Shown piece by piece: positions 33,704 through 42,551 of a stretch of 64,000 nucleotides of DNA; within the stretch, counting starts at the first letter, position 1, and each line of letters starts with the position of its first letter. A program made the translations under genes and the position numbers. The notes under the pieces were generated by a model that searched no databases, was not told the origin of the DNA, and worked only from the letters and a program-made list of their open reading frames with translations. Origin of the DNA: Actinomadura viridilutea (lineage in GTDB: Bacteria; Actinomycetota; Actinomycetes; Streptosporangiales; Streptosporangiaceae); NCBI GenBank assembly GCA_003001795.1, contig PVNI01000017.1, forward strand, positions 1-64,000, given 5' to 3'.

Positions 33704-34292
33704 GGGCGGAGGCGCGGGCGGTGGCCGCGGACAGGGCCTCGGCGAAGGCCAGCACCTGCGCGACCGCGTCCGCGCCGTCGGCGGCCTCGCTGACCCGCAG
33801 CGACAGGTCGTCGGCGGTGACGCTGCCGGTGTAGCCGTGGTCGGCCTCGCAGTTCTCGTCGCCGCAGGTCGCCGGCTCCAGGTCGACGTGGGAGATCGCG
33901 CCCCAGCCGATCGTGAGCACGACCTCCGAGGGCGGCATGCCCGGGACGTAGGACGCCGGGTCGGGCACCACGCGCGTCACCGCGAGCGACTGCACCCGGT
34001 CGAGCCGGACGGCCTCGGTGGTGGTGGAGGCGTGCGGCCGGGGGTTGCCCTCGCCGGGCGGGTGCTCGTCGGTGTGGCAGACCAGCAGGCGGGTCGGCGA
34101 CAGGACCAGCACGGTCACGTGCCGCCGCATCTCCATCGCGGGATCGAAGGTCGCCTCATGGTGCACCACGAAGGCGTCCACCTGCTCGGCGCCGATGGCC
34201 GACTCGACCGCGTCCGCCACGAGGGCCGGGTAGTAGCCGCTGCGTTCGATCGCCGTGCGCAGCCCATGCGCCGTCGCTCGGGTGTCCCTCAT
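33699..34292 (-). CDS. DUF5998 family protein
   Basis: 197-aa cytoplasmic protein of the actinobacterial DUF5998 family. Family blocks include LRTAIERSGYYPALVADAVE, RRHVTVLVLSPTRLLVCHTDE, EVVLTIGWGA and CGDENCEADHGYTGS. The C-x4-C-x3-H spacing in the last block could bind metal. ATG 34292 is preferred: the 61 residues upstream in the same frame are the antisense of a proline-rich ORF and have no family match. Co-directional with the phosphodiesterase-type gene. Function unknown. Confidence 0.85.
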   Translation of the reverse strand: MRDTRATAHGLRTAIERSGYYPALVADAVESAIGAEQVDAFVVHHEATFDPAMEMRRHVTVLVLSPTRLLVCHTDEHPPGEGNPRPHASTTTEAVRLDRVQSLAVTRVVPDPASYVPGMPPSEVVLTIGWGAISHVDLEPATCGDENCEADHGYTGSVTADDLSLRVSEAADGADAVAQVLAFAEALSAATARASAR

Positions 34293-34377
34293 GCCCCCAT
34301 CCTGCCCTGTCGCGTCGCACCTCGCACGCCGATGCCGCCGCCGGGGTCGCCGCGCGCGGGCCGGGTAGGGGTGGAGC

Positions 34378-34530
34378 ATGAGCACGACCGATCCGCCGCC
34401 GGTGCCGCCGCCGAAGCCGCCGCCGCGGCCTCCGCAGCCGGTCCCCGAGCCCGAGCCCGAACCGATTCCGCCCATTCCGGAGCCGGACCCGGTGCCGCCC
34501 GAACCGGGACCGTCGCCTTACCCGGAGTAG
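34378..34530 (+). CDS. 50-aa proline-rich small ORF
   Basis: ATG with a ggggtggag ribosome-binding site encodes 50 residues, 27 of them proline, arranged as PPPVPPPKPPPRPPQP then an alternating Pro-Glu part (PVPEPEPEP) and a tail ending SPYPE. No hydrophobic segment. It would form a stiff polyproline rod. It is divergent from DUF5998 and convergent with the GNAT/ACS gene. The last six codons including the stop are exactly duplicated. It may be a true small protein or only a low-complexity ORF; codon choice is varied (ccg, ccc, cct), which mildly favours coding. Confidence 0.45.
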   Translation: MSTTDPPPVPPPKPPPRPPQPVPEPEPEPIPPIPEPDPVPPEPGPSPYPE

Positions 34531-34548
34531 TCGCCTTACCCGGAGTAG
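34513..34548. repeat. 18-bp exact duplication containing a stop codon
   Basis: tcgccttacccggagtag occurs at 34513-34530 and again at 34531-34548 without spacer. The unit is six codons (SPYPE-stop) of the proline-rich ORF, so a read-through product would repeat the same tail. Confidence 0.9.
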
Positions 34549-34573
34549 TCGGCGGCCGCGCCGCCGGCGCGCC

Positions 34574-37054
34574 CTAGCGCAGGCGCCGGGGCGCCAGTTC
34601 CTGGCGGGGGCCGGGCGGACGGTGCAGGCGCAGCGACGCGCGCCGCACGGAGACCCCGGAGGCGTCCGCGAGGACGGGGTCGAGTTCCAGCCGGGCCACC
34701 TCCGGCAGGTCGTCGGCGAGGCGCGCCACGCGCAGCAGCAGCTCCTCGAGGGCGCCCACGTCCACCGGGTCGGCGCCGCGGTGGCCCAGCAGCAGCGGGG
34801 CGGTGCGGATCGCCCGCACCATCTCGGCCGCGTCCACGTCGGTGAGGGGCGCCAGACGGTAGGCCCGGTCGTCCAGCAGCGCGGCCGTCTCGTCGGCCAG
34901 CCCGAACGAGACGATGGCACCGAAGGCGGGGTCCTCCCTTGTGGAGATGCGCGTCCGCACGCCGCCGTGCTCCCCCATCGCGATCTGCTCCCCGACCGCG
35001 ATGCCGTAGCAGCGCAGCAGCGCGGCGGCCTGATCGGCGGTGGCCTCCACCGGGGCGTCCGCGGAGTCCAGCCAGCCTTCCACGAGGGTGCGCGCGCCCT
35101 TGCGGTCGACGTTGGGCAGGTCCGGGACGGATCCCTGCGGGCGCCGCCGCCACTGCGCGTACCGGATCACGTAGGCGAGGGCCCGCACCGCGTCCTCGGG
35201 CGCCGGATACGAGGGGATGGACCCGGCCGCCGCCGTCCCGTCCGGGCCCGTGACGCGCAGCTCCTCCGGCATGCCCGTCATGCCCAGGTAGGTCGCGACG
35301 ATCGGCTTGGAGCCGCCCGCCGCCAGCTTCATGATGCGCTCGGGCACGCGCACGTCGTAGCCGCCGATCGTGGGCGGGGTGAACAGCGCCACCACCGCGT
35401 CCACCCGATCGTCGTCGAGGGCCTCGGCCAGCGCCGCCTCGTACTCGGCGGCGCCCGCCCGCGGCCCCAGGTCGACCGGCGGCCGCACCTCCAGGCCGTG
35501 CGCGATGGCCGCGTCCTGGGCCAGCAGCCGCAGCGAGTCGGAGTTGTCGATGATCGCGATGCGGTCCCCGGCGGGCAGCGGCTGGTAGGCCAGCAGCTGG
35601 GCCACGTCGAACAGCTCGGCCAGGTTCTCGACCCTGATCACCCCGGCCTGCGCGAACAGCGCGCTGACGGCGTGGTCGGGCAGGGTGAGCGCCTGCGCCG
35701 CGTGCCCGAGCGGCACGCCCTGGGTGCTGCGCCCGCTCTTGACCGCCACGATCGGCTTGCGGCGGCTCAGCCGGCGCGCCAGCCGGGCGAACTTGCGGGG
35801 GTTGCCCAGCGACTCCAGGTACAGCAGGACGGCCTTGGTGGCGGGGTCCTCCTCCCAGTACTGCAGCAGGTCGTTGCCGGACACGTCGGCCCGGTTGCCC
35901 GCCGACACGAACGTCGACAGGCCGAGGCCCCGTTCCGCCGTCCGCTGCAGGATCGCGATGCCGAGCGCGCCGGACTGGGAGAAGAACCCCACCGGGCCGC
36001 GGCCCGGCATCGTGGGGGCCAGGGTCGCGTTCAGCCGCACCTCGGGGTCGGTGTTGGCGATGCCCAGGCAGTTGGGGCCCACCACGCGCATCCCGTTGGC
36101 GCGGGCCAGGCGCACCAGCTCCTCCTGGCGTTCCCGGCCCTCCGGCCCCGTCTCGCCGAACCCGGACGACACCACCACCAGGCCGTGCACGCCCTTGCCC
36201 GCGCACTGCCGGACGACCTCGTGCACGGCGTCGGCGCGGACGGCCACCACCGCCAGGTCCACCTCGTCGGGGATGTCGAGGACCGACGCGTACGCCCGCA
36301 CCCCCGCCACCGCCGTCGCCGTCGGGTGGACGGGGTACACCGGGCCGCTGAAGTCCCCGTGCAGGAGATTGCGCAGCACGGTGCGCCCGACGCTGTGCTC
36401 GGCCCGGCTCGCGCCGATCACCGCCACCGACCGGGGGAACAGCAGCCGCTGGATCGACCGCGACTCGGCCCGGTGCTCGCGCGCCGCCATGACCTCCACG
36501 GACGTCTCGGTGGGCTCCAGGTCGAGCACCAGCTCGATCACGCCCTCCTCGAAGCGCTGCTCGGCGCGGTACCCGGCCTCGCGGAACACCCGGGTCATCC
36601 GCCGGTTCTCGGGCAGCACGCTGGCGACGAACCGCCGCACGCCCCGCTCGCGCGCCGCCGCCGCGATGTGCTCCAGCAGGACCGCCCCGAGCCCCCGCCC
36701 CTGGTGGGCGTCCTCGACCAGGAACGCCACCTCCGCGGTCGTCCCCGGCTTGTCGCCGTCGGCGAGCCGGTCGTAGCGGACCACCGCCACCATCGCGGTG
36801 CCGATCGTGGCGATCAGCGCCACCCGGTTGTCGTAGTCGACGGTGACGAAGTGCTCTACTTCACGGTCCGACAGCGTCGGCCGCGGCGAGAAGAAGCGGT
36901 AATAGATTGACTCGGGCGACAGCCGGGCGTAGAAGGCGCGCAGCAGCGGGCCGTCATCGGGCCTGATGGGGCGCAGGTGCGCGGTGCCGCCGTCGGTCAG
37001 GACGACGTCCGCCTCCCAGTGGTCCGGATACGCCCCGGCGCGCCCATCGGTCAC
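34574..37054 (-). CDS. GNAT acetyltransferase fused to ADP-forming acyl-CoA synthetase-like domains
   Basis: 826-aa fusion. Residues about 20-185 are a GNAT domain (VAFLVEDAHQGRGLGAVLLEHIA gives the acetyl-CoA loop, quoted for its QGRGLG core). From about 205 follow a CoA-binding domain (SVAVIGASRAEHSVGRTVLRN) and ligase-CoA domains (GFFSQSGALG, VKSGRSTQGVPLGHA with the usual His). Such fusions (PatZ/SlPatA type) acetylate lysines of acetyl-CoA synthetase, with the synthetase part as sensor. Odd: the final ATP-grasp domain is about 150 residues instead of about 220. The join around YGIAVGEQIAMGEHGG/VRTRISTREDPAFG lacks the first half, including the ATP-binding Lys region. GTG 37054 has a TACGCT box 8 bp upstream, suggesting a leaderless transcript. 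Confidence 0.87.
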   Translation of the reverse strand: MTDGRAGAYPDHWEADVVLTDGGTAHLRPIRPDDGPLLRAFYARLSPESIYYRFFSPRPTLSDREVEHFVTVDYDNRVALIATIGTAMVAVVRYDRLADGDKPGTTAEVAFLVEDAHQGRGLGAVLLEHIAAAARERGVRRFVASVLPENRRMTRVFREAGYRAEQRFEEGVIELVLDLEPTETSVEVMAAREHRAESRSIQRLLFPRSVAVIGASRAEHSVGRTVLRNLLHGDFSGPVYPVHPTATAVAGVRAYASVLDIPDEVDLAVVAVRADAVHEVVRQCAGKGVHGLVVVSSGFGETGPEGRERQEELVRLARANGMRVVGPNCLGIANTDPEVRLNATLAPTMPGRGPVGFFSQSGALGIAILQRTAERGLGLSTFVSAGNRADVSGNDLLQYWEEDPATKAVLLYLESLGNPRKFARLARRLSRRKPIVAVKSGRSTQGVPLGHAAQALTLPDHAVSALFAQAGVIRVENLAELFDVAQLLAYQPLPAGDRIAIIDNSDSLRLLAQDAAIAHGLEVRPPVDLGPRAGAAEYEAALAEALDDDRVDAVVALFTPPTIGGYDVRVPERIMKLAAGGSKPIVATYLGMTGMPEELRVTGPDGTAAAGSIPSYPAPEDAVRALAYVIRYAQWRRRPQGSVPDLPNVDRKGARTLVEGWLDSADAPVEATADQAAALLRCYGIAVGEQIAMGEHGGVRTRISTREDPAFGAIVSFGLADETAALLDDRAYRLAPLTDVDAAEMVRAIRTAPLLLGHRGADPVDVGALEELLLRVARLADDLPEVARLELDPVLADASGVSVRRASLRLHRPPGPRQELAPRRLR

Positions 37055-37221
37055 GTACCAGAGCGTAAGGCACCGTCCGCGGCGCGGCGGCGGTCGGGAA
37101 AACGCGGCGTTCTGGTTTTCGCTGCGAGTTCGAGACCTAATCAGGGGTCAAGAACTGTTACGGTCGAGCACACGCCCAGTATGCCGCTCGCGCGGGCCGT
37201 GTTGATCGAGGTGATGACTCC

Positions 37222-38145
37222 ATGACGCGCGTGGTCGTGGTCGGCGATCTGATGACAGACACCGTGGCACGTGCCGCCTACCCTCTGGCCAAGGGCAGCG
37301 ACACGCCCGCCGCCGTGACGACGCACGGAGGCGGCTCGGGCGCCAACGTCGCTTCGTGGCTGGCCCTCGAGGGCGTCGAGGTGGCGTTCGTGGGCCGCCG
37401 CGGATCCGACATCGCGGGCCGGAACCGGGACATGGAGCTGATGGGGTACGGCGTGGACGCCCGTCTCGTCATGGACTCCGAGCGTCCCACCGGCACCTGC
37501 GTGGTGCTCGTCACCCACAAGGGCGACCGCACCATGCTGTCGGACCCGGGCGCCAACGCCGCGCTGCTGCCCGAGGACGTCGAACGCTGCCGGGACCTGT
37601 TCACCCAGGGCAGCCACCTGCACCTGTCCGGCTACTCGCTGATCAACGAGGGCTCGCGGAAGGCCGCCACGCACGCCCTCGAGCTGGCCCGCCAGGCCCA
37701 GATGTCGATCTCGGTGGACGGGGGGTCGTCGTCCCCGCTCAAGCGCATGGGCGCCGAGCCGTTCCTGGAGTGGACGCAGGGCGCCCGCCTGCTGGTGGTG
37801 GACGAGCGCGAGGCCGAGGTGCTGACCGGCCGCGAGAACGCCGACCAGGCCGCCAAGGTGCTCACCGCCTGGTACCCGCAGGTGGTGATCAAGCTGGGCG
37901 CCGACGGCGCGCTGTGGTTCACCAACGGCCGCGCCGAACCGGTCACCGTGGCCGCCGAGCCGATCGACAAGATCGTCGACGGCACGGGCGCGGGCGACGC
38001 GTTCATCGCGGGCTTCCTGCCGCCCTGGCTGGACGGCAAGCCGCCCGCCGAGGCCCTGGCCGCCGGCTGCCGCCTGGCCTCCCGGGCCATGCAGCACCTG
38101 GGCGCCCGCCCCACCCTGGACGTCGTCGACAACCAGATCAAGTAG
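37222..38145 (+). CDS. PfkB-family carbohydrate kinase
   Basis: 307-aa ribokinase-like sugar or nucleoside kinase. The N-terminal glycine motif THGGGSGANVASWLA and the C-terminal signature DGTGAGDAFIAGF, with catalytic Asp259, are both present. GDLMTDTVAR near the start is the substrate-binding strand. Stand-alone, divergent from the GNAT/ACS gene with 167 bp between starts. Ribose, adenosine or a similar substrate is likely; sequence reading alone does not separate these. Confidence 0.88.
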   Translation: MTRVVVVGDLMTDTVARAAYPLAKGSDTPAAVTTHGGGSGANVASWLALEGVEVAFVGRRGSDIAGRNRDMELMGYGVDARLVMDSERPTGTCVVLVTHKGDRTMLSDPGANAALLPEDVERCRDLFTQGSHLHLSGYSLINEGSRKAATHALELARQAQMSISVDGGSSSPLKRMGAEPFLEWTQGARLLVVDEREAEVLTGRENADQAAKVLTAWYPQVVIKLGADGALWFTNGRAEPVTVAAEPIDKIVDGTGAGDAFIAGFLPPWLDGKPPAEALAAGCRLASRAMQHLGARPTLDVVDNQIK

Positions 38146-38256
38146 TCGGGCGGCGCCCCGCCGTCCCGGCGTCCCGGCGGCGCGGCACGGCGGCGCACGG
38201 CGGTCTCCTCCCCCGGCGCACGGGTGCGACCGCCTCGCGCGGCGGACCCGGAACGC

Positions 38257-39306
38257 TCAGGTGGACCGGTAGGCGCGGGCGTCCTCGCGCACGGCCGTCC
38301 AGATGCGGTTCAGGGGGTGGTCGCGCGCGTAGCGCATGAGGTCGGCCCGGCGGACGAACGCGCCCGTCATGATCTCGACGCGGGGCTCCCGGTCGTCGCG
38401 CAGCCGCAGGGAGCGCAGCGCGACGTCCTCGGGGGCGCCCTGGGCGGTCATCCGGCGGCCGATCGACGCGGTGACGATCATGCAGCCGCGGACGAAGCCG
38501 GAGCGCAGCAGCGACAGCCCGTAGTGGACGTCGTCGATGTCGGCCACCACGTTCAACCGGTCCCGGAAGTTGGGGCCGTACCAGCTGCTGAGGTACTCGG
38601 CGACCAGCCCGGCCGGGGGCACGACGAGGGGCAGGTCGGCCAGGGCCGCGGTGCCGACCGCGTCGCCGGGCAGCTCCGCCTCGGTGAGGTTGGTCAGCAG
38701 CTCGGGGCGCCCGCGGGCGTACTCCACCACCTCGTAGTCGGCGAGCCTGCCGTCGTCCCCGGACGTGACGATGCTGCCGCACATCAGGTCCACCTGCCGG
38801 GCCTCCAGGCGGCTCCACAGGTCGCGGGTGCGGACGTGGACGACCTTGAACTCCACCTCTTGGCGGCGGAACTGCTCGGCGACCCGCTCCCAGGCCCGGG
38901 AGATGATCGGCAGGGTGAACTCGGTGGTGCCCACGGTGAGCATCCGGCCGAGGCGCCGCCGGTTGCGGTGGATCGACTCCTGCCACTGCGACAGCGTGGC
39001 GCGGGCCAGCCGGACGGCGGCCTCCCCGGTCTCGGTGAACAGGCAGTCCTTGCCGCGGCCCTGCCGGATGGTGAGCACGTCGCCGCACGCCGCATGGCTG
39101 TTGCGGTTGAGCGTGTTGAGCTGCTTTTGCACGCTGGACTGCTCGCGGCCCAGCGCCCGTGCCGCGCGCAGGGCCGAGCCGGTCTCGTAGACGACCAGCA
39201 GCGTCCTGAGCTGGTCGAACGTGGTGTCCAGCAGTGCGGGCGGGCAGTTCAGCAGCTCGTCCAGGGCCCGCTGGACGGTCACGCGGGCGTGATTCGAGGC
39301 GGCCAC
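38257..39306 (-). CDS. LysR-type transcriptional regulator
   Basis: 349-aa regulator. The N-terminal winged helix covers about residues 25-90 (LRTLLVVYETGSALRAARAL followed by SSVQKQLNTLN), then a linker helix and a type 2 periplasmic-binding-like effector domain (LTVGTTEFTLPIISRAWERV, VDLMCGSIVTSGDDG, DLPLVVPPAGLVAEYLSSWY). Longer than the usual 300 residues because of about 20 extra N-terminal residues and an insert after the HTH (NSHAACGDVLTIRQGRGKD). It is divergent from the ThrE-like exporter gene with 137 bp between starts, so that exporter is a plausible target. Confidence 0.85.
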   Translation of the reverse strand: MAASNHARVTVQRALDELLNCPPALLDTTFDQLRTLLVVYETGSALRAARALGREQSSVQKQLNTLNRNSHAACGDVLTIRQGRGKDCLFTETGEAAVRLARATLSQWQESIHRNRRRLGRMLTVGTTEFTLPIISRAWERVAEQFRRQEVEFKVVHVRTRDLWSRLEARQVDLMCGSIVTSGDDGRLADYEVVEYARGRPELLTNLTEAELPGDAVGTAALADLPLVVPPAGLVAEYLSSWYGPNFRDRLNVVADIDDVHYGLSLLRSGFVRGCMIVTASIGRRMTAQGAPEDVALRSLRLRDDREPRVEIMTGAFVRRADLMRYARDHPLNRIWTAVREDARAYRST

Positions 39307-39443
39307 GGACTCGGACGGTACTACCGCCCGCGTCGGGGGCGCGAGCGCGGGACGGGCCGGCGTCCGGTCCAGGCCACGAACGCGCCGTCGGTAGCCTGCC
39401 CCAAACGAGTCGTTTACCGCCGCTTGGGGAGGTCGTGGGCGGC

Positions 39444-40820
39444 ATGGAAAGGGTCCGGGAGCGTCTGCGGCGCACGTGGCACGCCCTGATGGACGGGACG
39501 CCGTCCGAGCCGCCCGAGGAGGAGCCGTCCGAGGTCGTCGACGCGCGCGCCATGGACCTGGTGCTGCGCGTGGGCGAGCTCCTGGTGGCCAGCGGCGAGT
39601 CCACCGAGCGGGTCAACGAGGCCATGCTCAGCCTGGCCGTGGCCTACGAGCTGCCGCGCGCGGAGGTGCAGGTGACCTTCACGGGCCTGCTGGTGTCGGC
39701 GCATCCCGGGGCGGGCGCGCCCCCGGTCACGGGCGCCCGCGCCATCCGGCGCCGCACCCCCGCGTTCTGGCGGCTCACCGCGTTGCACGCCCTCGTTCAG
39801 GACGCCTCGATCGGCATGTTGGATCTGGATGAGGCGCACCGGCGGCTGCGGGAGATCAAGCGGGGGCGCGGCCCGTACCCCCGGTGGCTGCTCGTGGTCT
39901 CGCTCGGGCTCATCGCCGCCTCGGCGAGCGTCCTGGTGGGCGGCGGGCCGCTGGTCGCCGGGACCGCGTTCGTCGCCACGCTGCTGGGCGACCGCGCCGC
40001 CGTCGCCCTGGCCCGGCGCGGCGTCGCCGAGTTCTTCCAGCTGGCGGTGGCGGCCGCGATCGGCGCGGCGGCCGCGGCCCTCGTGGTGGCGTGGGCGGGA
40101 GACCCGGCCCGCGCGTCCACCATCGTCACCGGGGCGATCCTGGCGCTGCTGCCGGGGCGCCCCCTGGTGGCCAGCGTCCAGGACGGCATCACCGGCGACC
40201 TGGTGAGCGCGGGCGCCCGCCTGCTGGAGGTCTTCTACATCATCGCGGCGATCGTGTCCGGGCTGGGCGTCGTCGTGTACGCCGCGGTCCGGCTGGACGT
40301 CCCGATCGACGTGGCGCACCTGCCGAACGTCCCGGCGCTGCTGCAGCCGGTGCCGGTGATCGCGGCCGCGGCGGTGTCGCTGTCGTTCGCGATCTCCCTG
40401 GCCGCGCCGTGGAAGGTGCTGCCCGCGGCGGCGCTGGGCGGCGCGCTGATCTGGGTCCTGTACGTGGGCCTGCTGAACCTGGACGTCACGTCCGTGCTCG
40501 CCACGGCCGTCGCCGCCGTCGTCGTCGGCCTGCTGGGCAGCCTGCTGGCGCGCCGCCACCAGGCCCCCGCCCTGCCGTACGTCGTCCCGGCCATGAGCCC
40601 GCTGCTTCCCGGGACGCTGCTGTACCGGGGCATGGTCGAGCTGAACACGGGCGCCCCGCAGGCGGGCATGCTGAGCCTGATCGGCGCGTTGTCCACGGCG
40701 CTGGCGCTCGGCGCCGGGCTCAACCTCGGAAGCGAGCTCGTGCGCGCCTTCCAGCGCGTCGGGCTGGGCGCCTCCGGCCGCTGGGCCCGCCCGGCCGCCC
40801 GCCGCACCCGCGGCTACTGA
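39444..40820 (+). CDS. thrE: ThrE-family threonine/serine exporter
   Basis: 458-aa membrane protein. A soluble N-terminal part (residues about 30-150, DUF1212: RVGELLVASGESTERVNEAM, VQVTFTGLLVSAHPG) is followed by about ten transmembrane helices, which include the DUF3815 half with VVPAMSPLLPGTLLYRGMVEL. This single-polypeptide layout matches ThrE of Corynebacterium, which exports threonine and serine using the proton gradient. ATG 39444 sits 11 bases after ggggagg; the GTG three codons upstream is too close to that site. A LysR gene is divergent and may control it. Confidence 0.87.
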   Translation: MERVRERLRRTWHALMDGTPSEPPEEEPSEVVDARAMDLVLRVGELLVASGESTERVNEAMLSLAVAYELPRAEVQVTFTGLLVSAHPGAGAPPVTGARAIRRRTPAFWRLTALHALVQDASIGMLDLDEAHRRLREIKRGRGPYPRWLLVVSLGLIAASASVLVGGGPLVAGTAFVATLLGDRAAVALARRGVAEFFQLAVAAAIGAAAAALVVAWAGDPARASTIVTGAILALLPGRPLVASVQDGITGDLVSAGARLLEVFYIIAAIVSGLGVVVYAAVRLDVPIDVAHLPNVPALLQPVPVIAAAAVSLSFAISLAAPWKVLPAAALGGALIWVLYVGLLNLDVTSVLATAVAAVVVGLLGSLLARRHQAPALPYVVPAMSPLLPGTLLYRGMVELNTGAPQAGMLSLIGALSTALALGAGLNLGSELVRAFQRVGLGASGRWARPAARRTRGY

Positions 40821-40843
40821 CGCCCCGCGCCGGAACCGGGGCG
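40821..40843 (+). terminator. Short hairpin after thrE
   Basis: 7-bp stem cgccccg (40821-40827) with cggggcg (40837-40843), starting directly after the TGA stop. GC-rich, no U-tract. Modest candidate terminator. Confidence 0.4.
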
Positions 40844-40944
40844 GCGACGGCGCACCGACCGTCCTGGCACGCCCGCCGGCCCGCGCTCCGAGCCGAAGAT
40901 CCTGATCCTCGAGAAATGTCAGTGGCGGCGGTTACGTTCGCGGC

Positions 40945-41271
40945 ATGTACCGACAGGGAGACATACTTCTCGTGCGGGTGCCGGAGGACGAGGTCCCTCA
41001 GGAGGTCCGCGACCTTCCTCCCGAGCCCCGGGACGCCCGCGGGCGCATGGTGCTGGCGCTGGGCGAGGCGACCGGACACGCGCACGCCGTCAAGGCGCCC
41101 GGGACGCTGCTGCGCTCGCCGGACCCGCTGACCCCCGATCATCTGCACCTTCCGTCCGGGGGCCGGCTCGAACACGAGGAGCACGCGGCGATCTCGCTGC
41201 CCAAGGGCTGGTACCGGGTGATCCGCCAGCGCGAGTACGTTCCCGGCTCGGTGCGCGTGGTGGCCGACTGA
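40945..41271 (+). CDS. Small protein of unknown function paired with DUF6745
   Basis: 108 aa, ATG start, no signal peptide or membrane segment. N-terminal MYRQGDILLVRVPEDEVP and middle GRMVLALGEATGHAHAV suggest a compact beta-rich fold. The four-His-rich stretch GHAHAV...LEHEEHAA might bind metal. The ATG lies about 7 bases after a TACGTT box with no Shine-Dalgarno sequence, so the mRNA is probably leaderless. Its TGA overlaps the ATG of the next gene by one base, so the two proteins are made together. I recognise it only as a recurrent companion of DUF6745 proteins; function unknown. Confidence 0.75.
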   Translation: MYRQGDILLVRVPEDEVPQEVRDLPPEPRDARGRMVLALGEATGHAHAVKAPGTLLRSPDPLTPDHLHLPSGGRLEHEEHAAISLPKGWYRVIRQREYVPGSVRVVAD

Positions 41272-42353
41272 TGACCGTCGCCGTCGAGAAGGCCGCCGAC
41301 TGGGCGTCCATCCCGTTCACCACCGGCCCGGCGGACCGCGCCCGGGCCGAGGCCGCCATCGCCGACGCCTACGCCCGCGCGGGCCTCGCCGCCCCCGAAC
41401 GGGTGGTGTGGCTGCCGTCGCCCGTCCACGGCGCGGTCGCCGCGGCGCTGCTCGCCGGGCACGCCCTGGACGCCGAACCGCTCGCCGGGTTCGTCGGGCC
41501 GGTGCGGGAGGCGCTCGGCGACGCCGATCCCGGGCCGAGCGTGCGCGACGCCGTGCGGACCCGCCCCTGGGAGGCCGCCCGCACCGCGGCCTGCGCCGAC
41601 CTGGGCCCGCAGGAGTGGCCGCGGCTGTGGGCGCGGACGGGGGGACCGCTCTGGGATCCGGTCACCGCCCTGGTCACGCGCATCCGGCAGGCGATCGGCG
41701 GGCTGGGCGGCGACGACGAGGCGCTGCTGCGCGCCGCGACGCTGGACGCGGTGCTGGGCCAGCACGACGCGCCCTGGCTGGCGGCCTTCGACGCCCTGGG
41801 GATGCTGGACGGACCGTTGGCCGGGCTGGCCGAGACGGCGCGCCACACGGGCTGGTGGTGGCCGTACGAGCGCCTCGCGGTCGTGACGGAGCGGCCGGTG
41901 GAGCTGCACCGCGACGAGCAGGGGCGGCTGCATCGAGGGGACGGTCCCGCGCTCGCCCACGAGGGCGGATTCGCCCTGCACGCGTGGCGGGGCATGCCGG
42001 TGCCGCCGGACTTCATCGCGTCCCTGACCGACCTCACCGCCGACCGCATCCTGCGGGAGGAGAACGCCGAGCTGCGCCGGGTGATGTTGGAGGTGTTCGG
42101 CTACGACCGCTACCTGGCCGAGACCGGCGCCGAGCCCGTGCACCGCGATGAGACCGGGGTGCTGTGGCGCATCGATCTGCCCGGCGACGAGCCCGTGGTG
42201 ATGGTGGAGGTGGTCAACTCCACCCCCGAGCCGGACGGGTCGTTCCGCACCTACTACCTGCGCGTCCCGCCCCACACGAGAACGGCCCGCGAGGGCGTCG
42301 CCTGGACGTTCGGGGTGGACGAGGCGTCCTACCGCCCCGAAGTCCAGACCTGA
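41271..42353 (+). CDS. DUF6745 domain protein
   Basis: 360-aa cytoplasmic protein. The middle and C-terminal parts carry DUF6745-like features: GWWWPYERLAVVTERPVELH, LHRGDGPALAHEGGFALHAWRGMPVP and VMVEVVNSTPEPDGSFRTYYLRVPP (each quoted in part). An N-terminal helical region precedes them. Translationally coupled to the 108-aa gene. It lies 2 kb from the STM4011-4015 locus, on the opposite strand and separated by a terminator, so linkage to that system is only positional. Function unknown. Confidence 0.78.
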   Translation: MTVAVEKAADWASIPFTTGPADRARAEAAIADAYARAGLAAPERVVWLPSPVHGAVAAALLAGHALDAEPLAGFVGPVREALGDADPGPSVRDAVRTRPWEAARTAACADLGPQEWPRLWARTGGPLWDPVTALVTRIRQAIGGLGGDDEALLRAATLDAVLGQHDAPWLAAFDALGMLDGPLAGLAETARHTGWWWPYERLAVVTERPVELHRDEQGRLHRGDGPALAHEGGFALHAWRGMPVPPDFIASLTDLTADRILREENAELRRVMLEVFGYDRYLAETGAEPVHRDETGVLWRIDLPGDEPVVMVEVVNSTPEPDGSFRTYYLRVPPHTRTAREGVAWTFGVDEASYRPEVQT

Positions 42354-42402
42354 CCCGCGCCCACCCGGCGGCGGGTCGCACCGACTCCGGCGGGGACCGG
42401 AC

Positions 42403-42458
42403 GGCGGGCGGGCGTCCGTTGGTGGTACTTCCCCTGCCACCAACGGCCCCCGCCCGCC
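42403..42458. terminator. Large bidirectional terminator
   Basis: Inner stem of 10 bp (42416-42425 with 42437-42446) and outer stem of 10 bp (42403-42412 with 42449-42458), separated by a small internal loop; apical loop of 11 nt. It lies between the convergent DUF6745 and XRE genes. The rest of the 198-bp gap holds nothing else recognisable. Confidence 0.85.
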
Positions 42459-42551
42459 GGCAATCGCCCGCCGGCTCTCGACTGCGGGGATGCCCGCCCG
42501 TGGCGCGCGGACAGCGCCGCCCCCGGCCGGCGGGGGCGCGGACGTCCCTTC

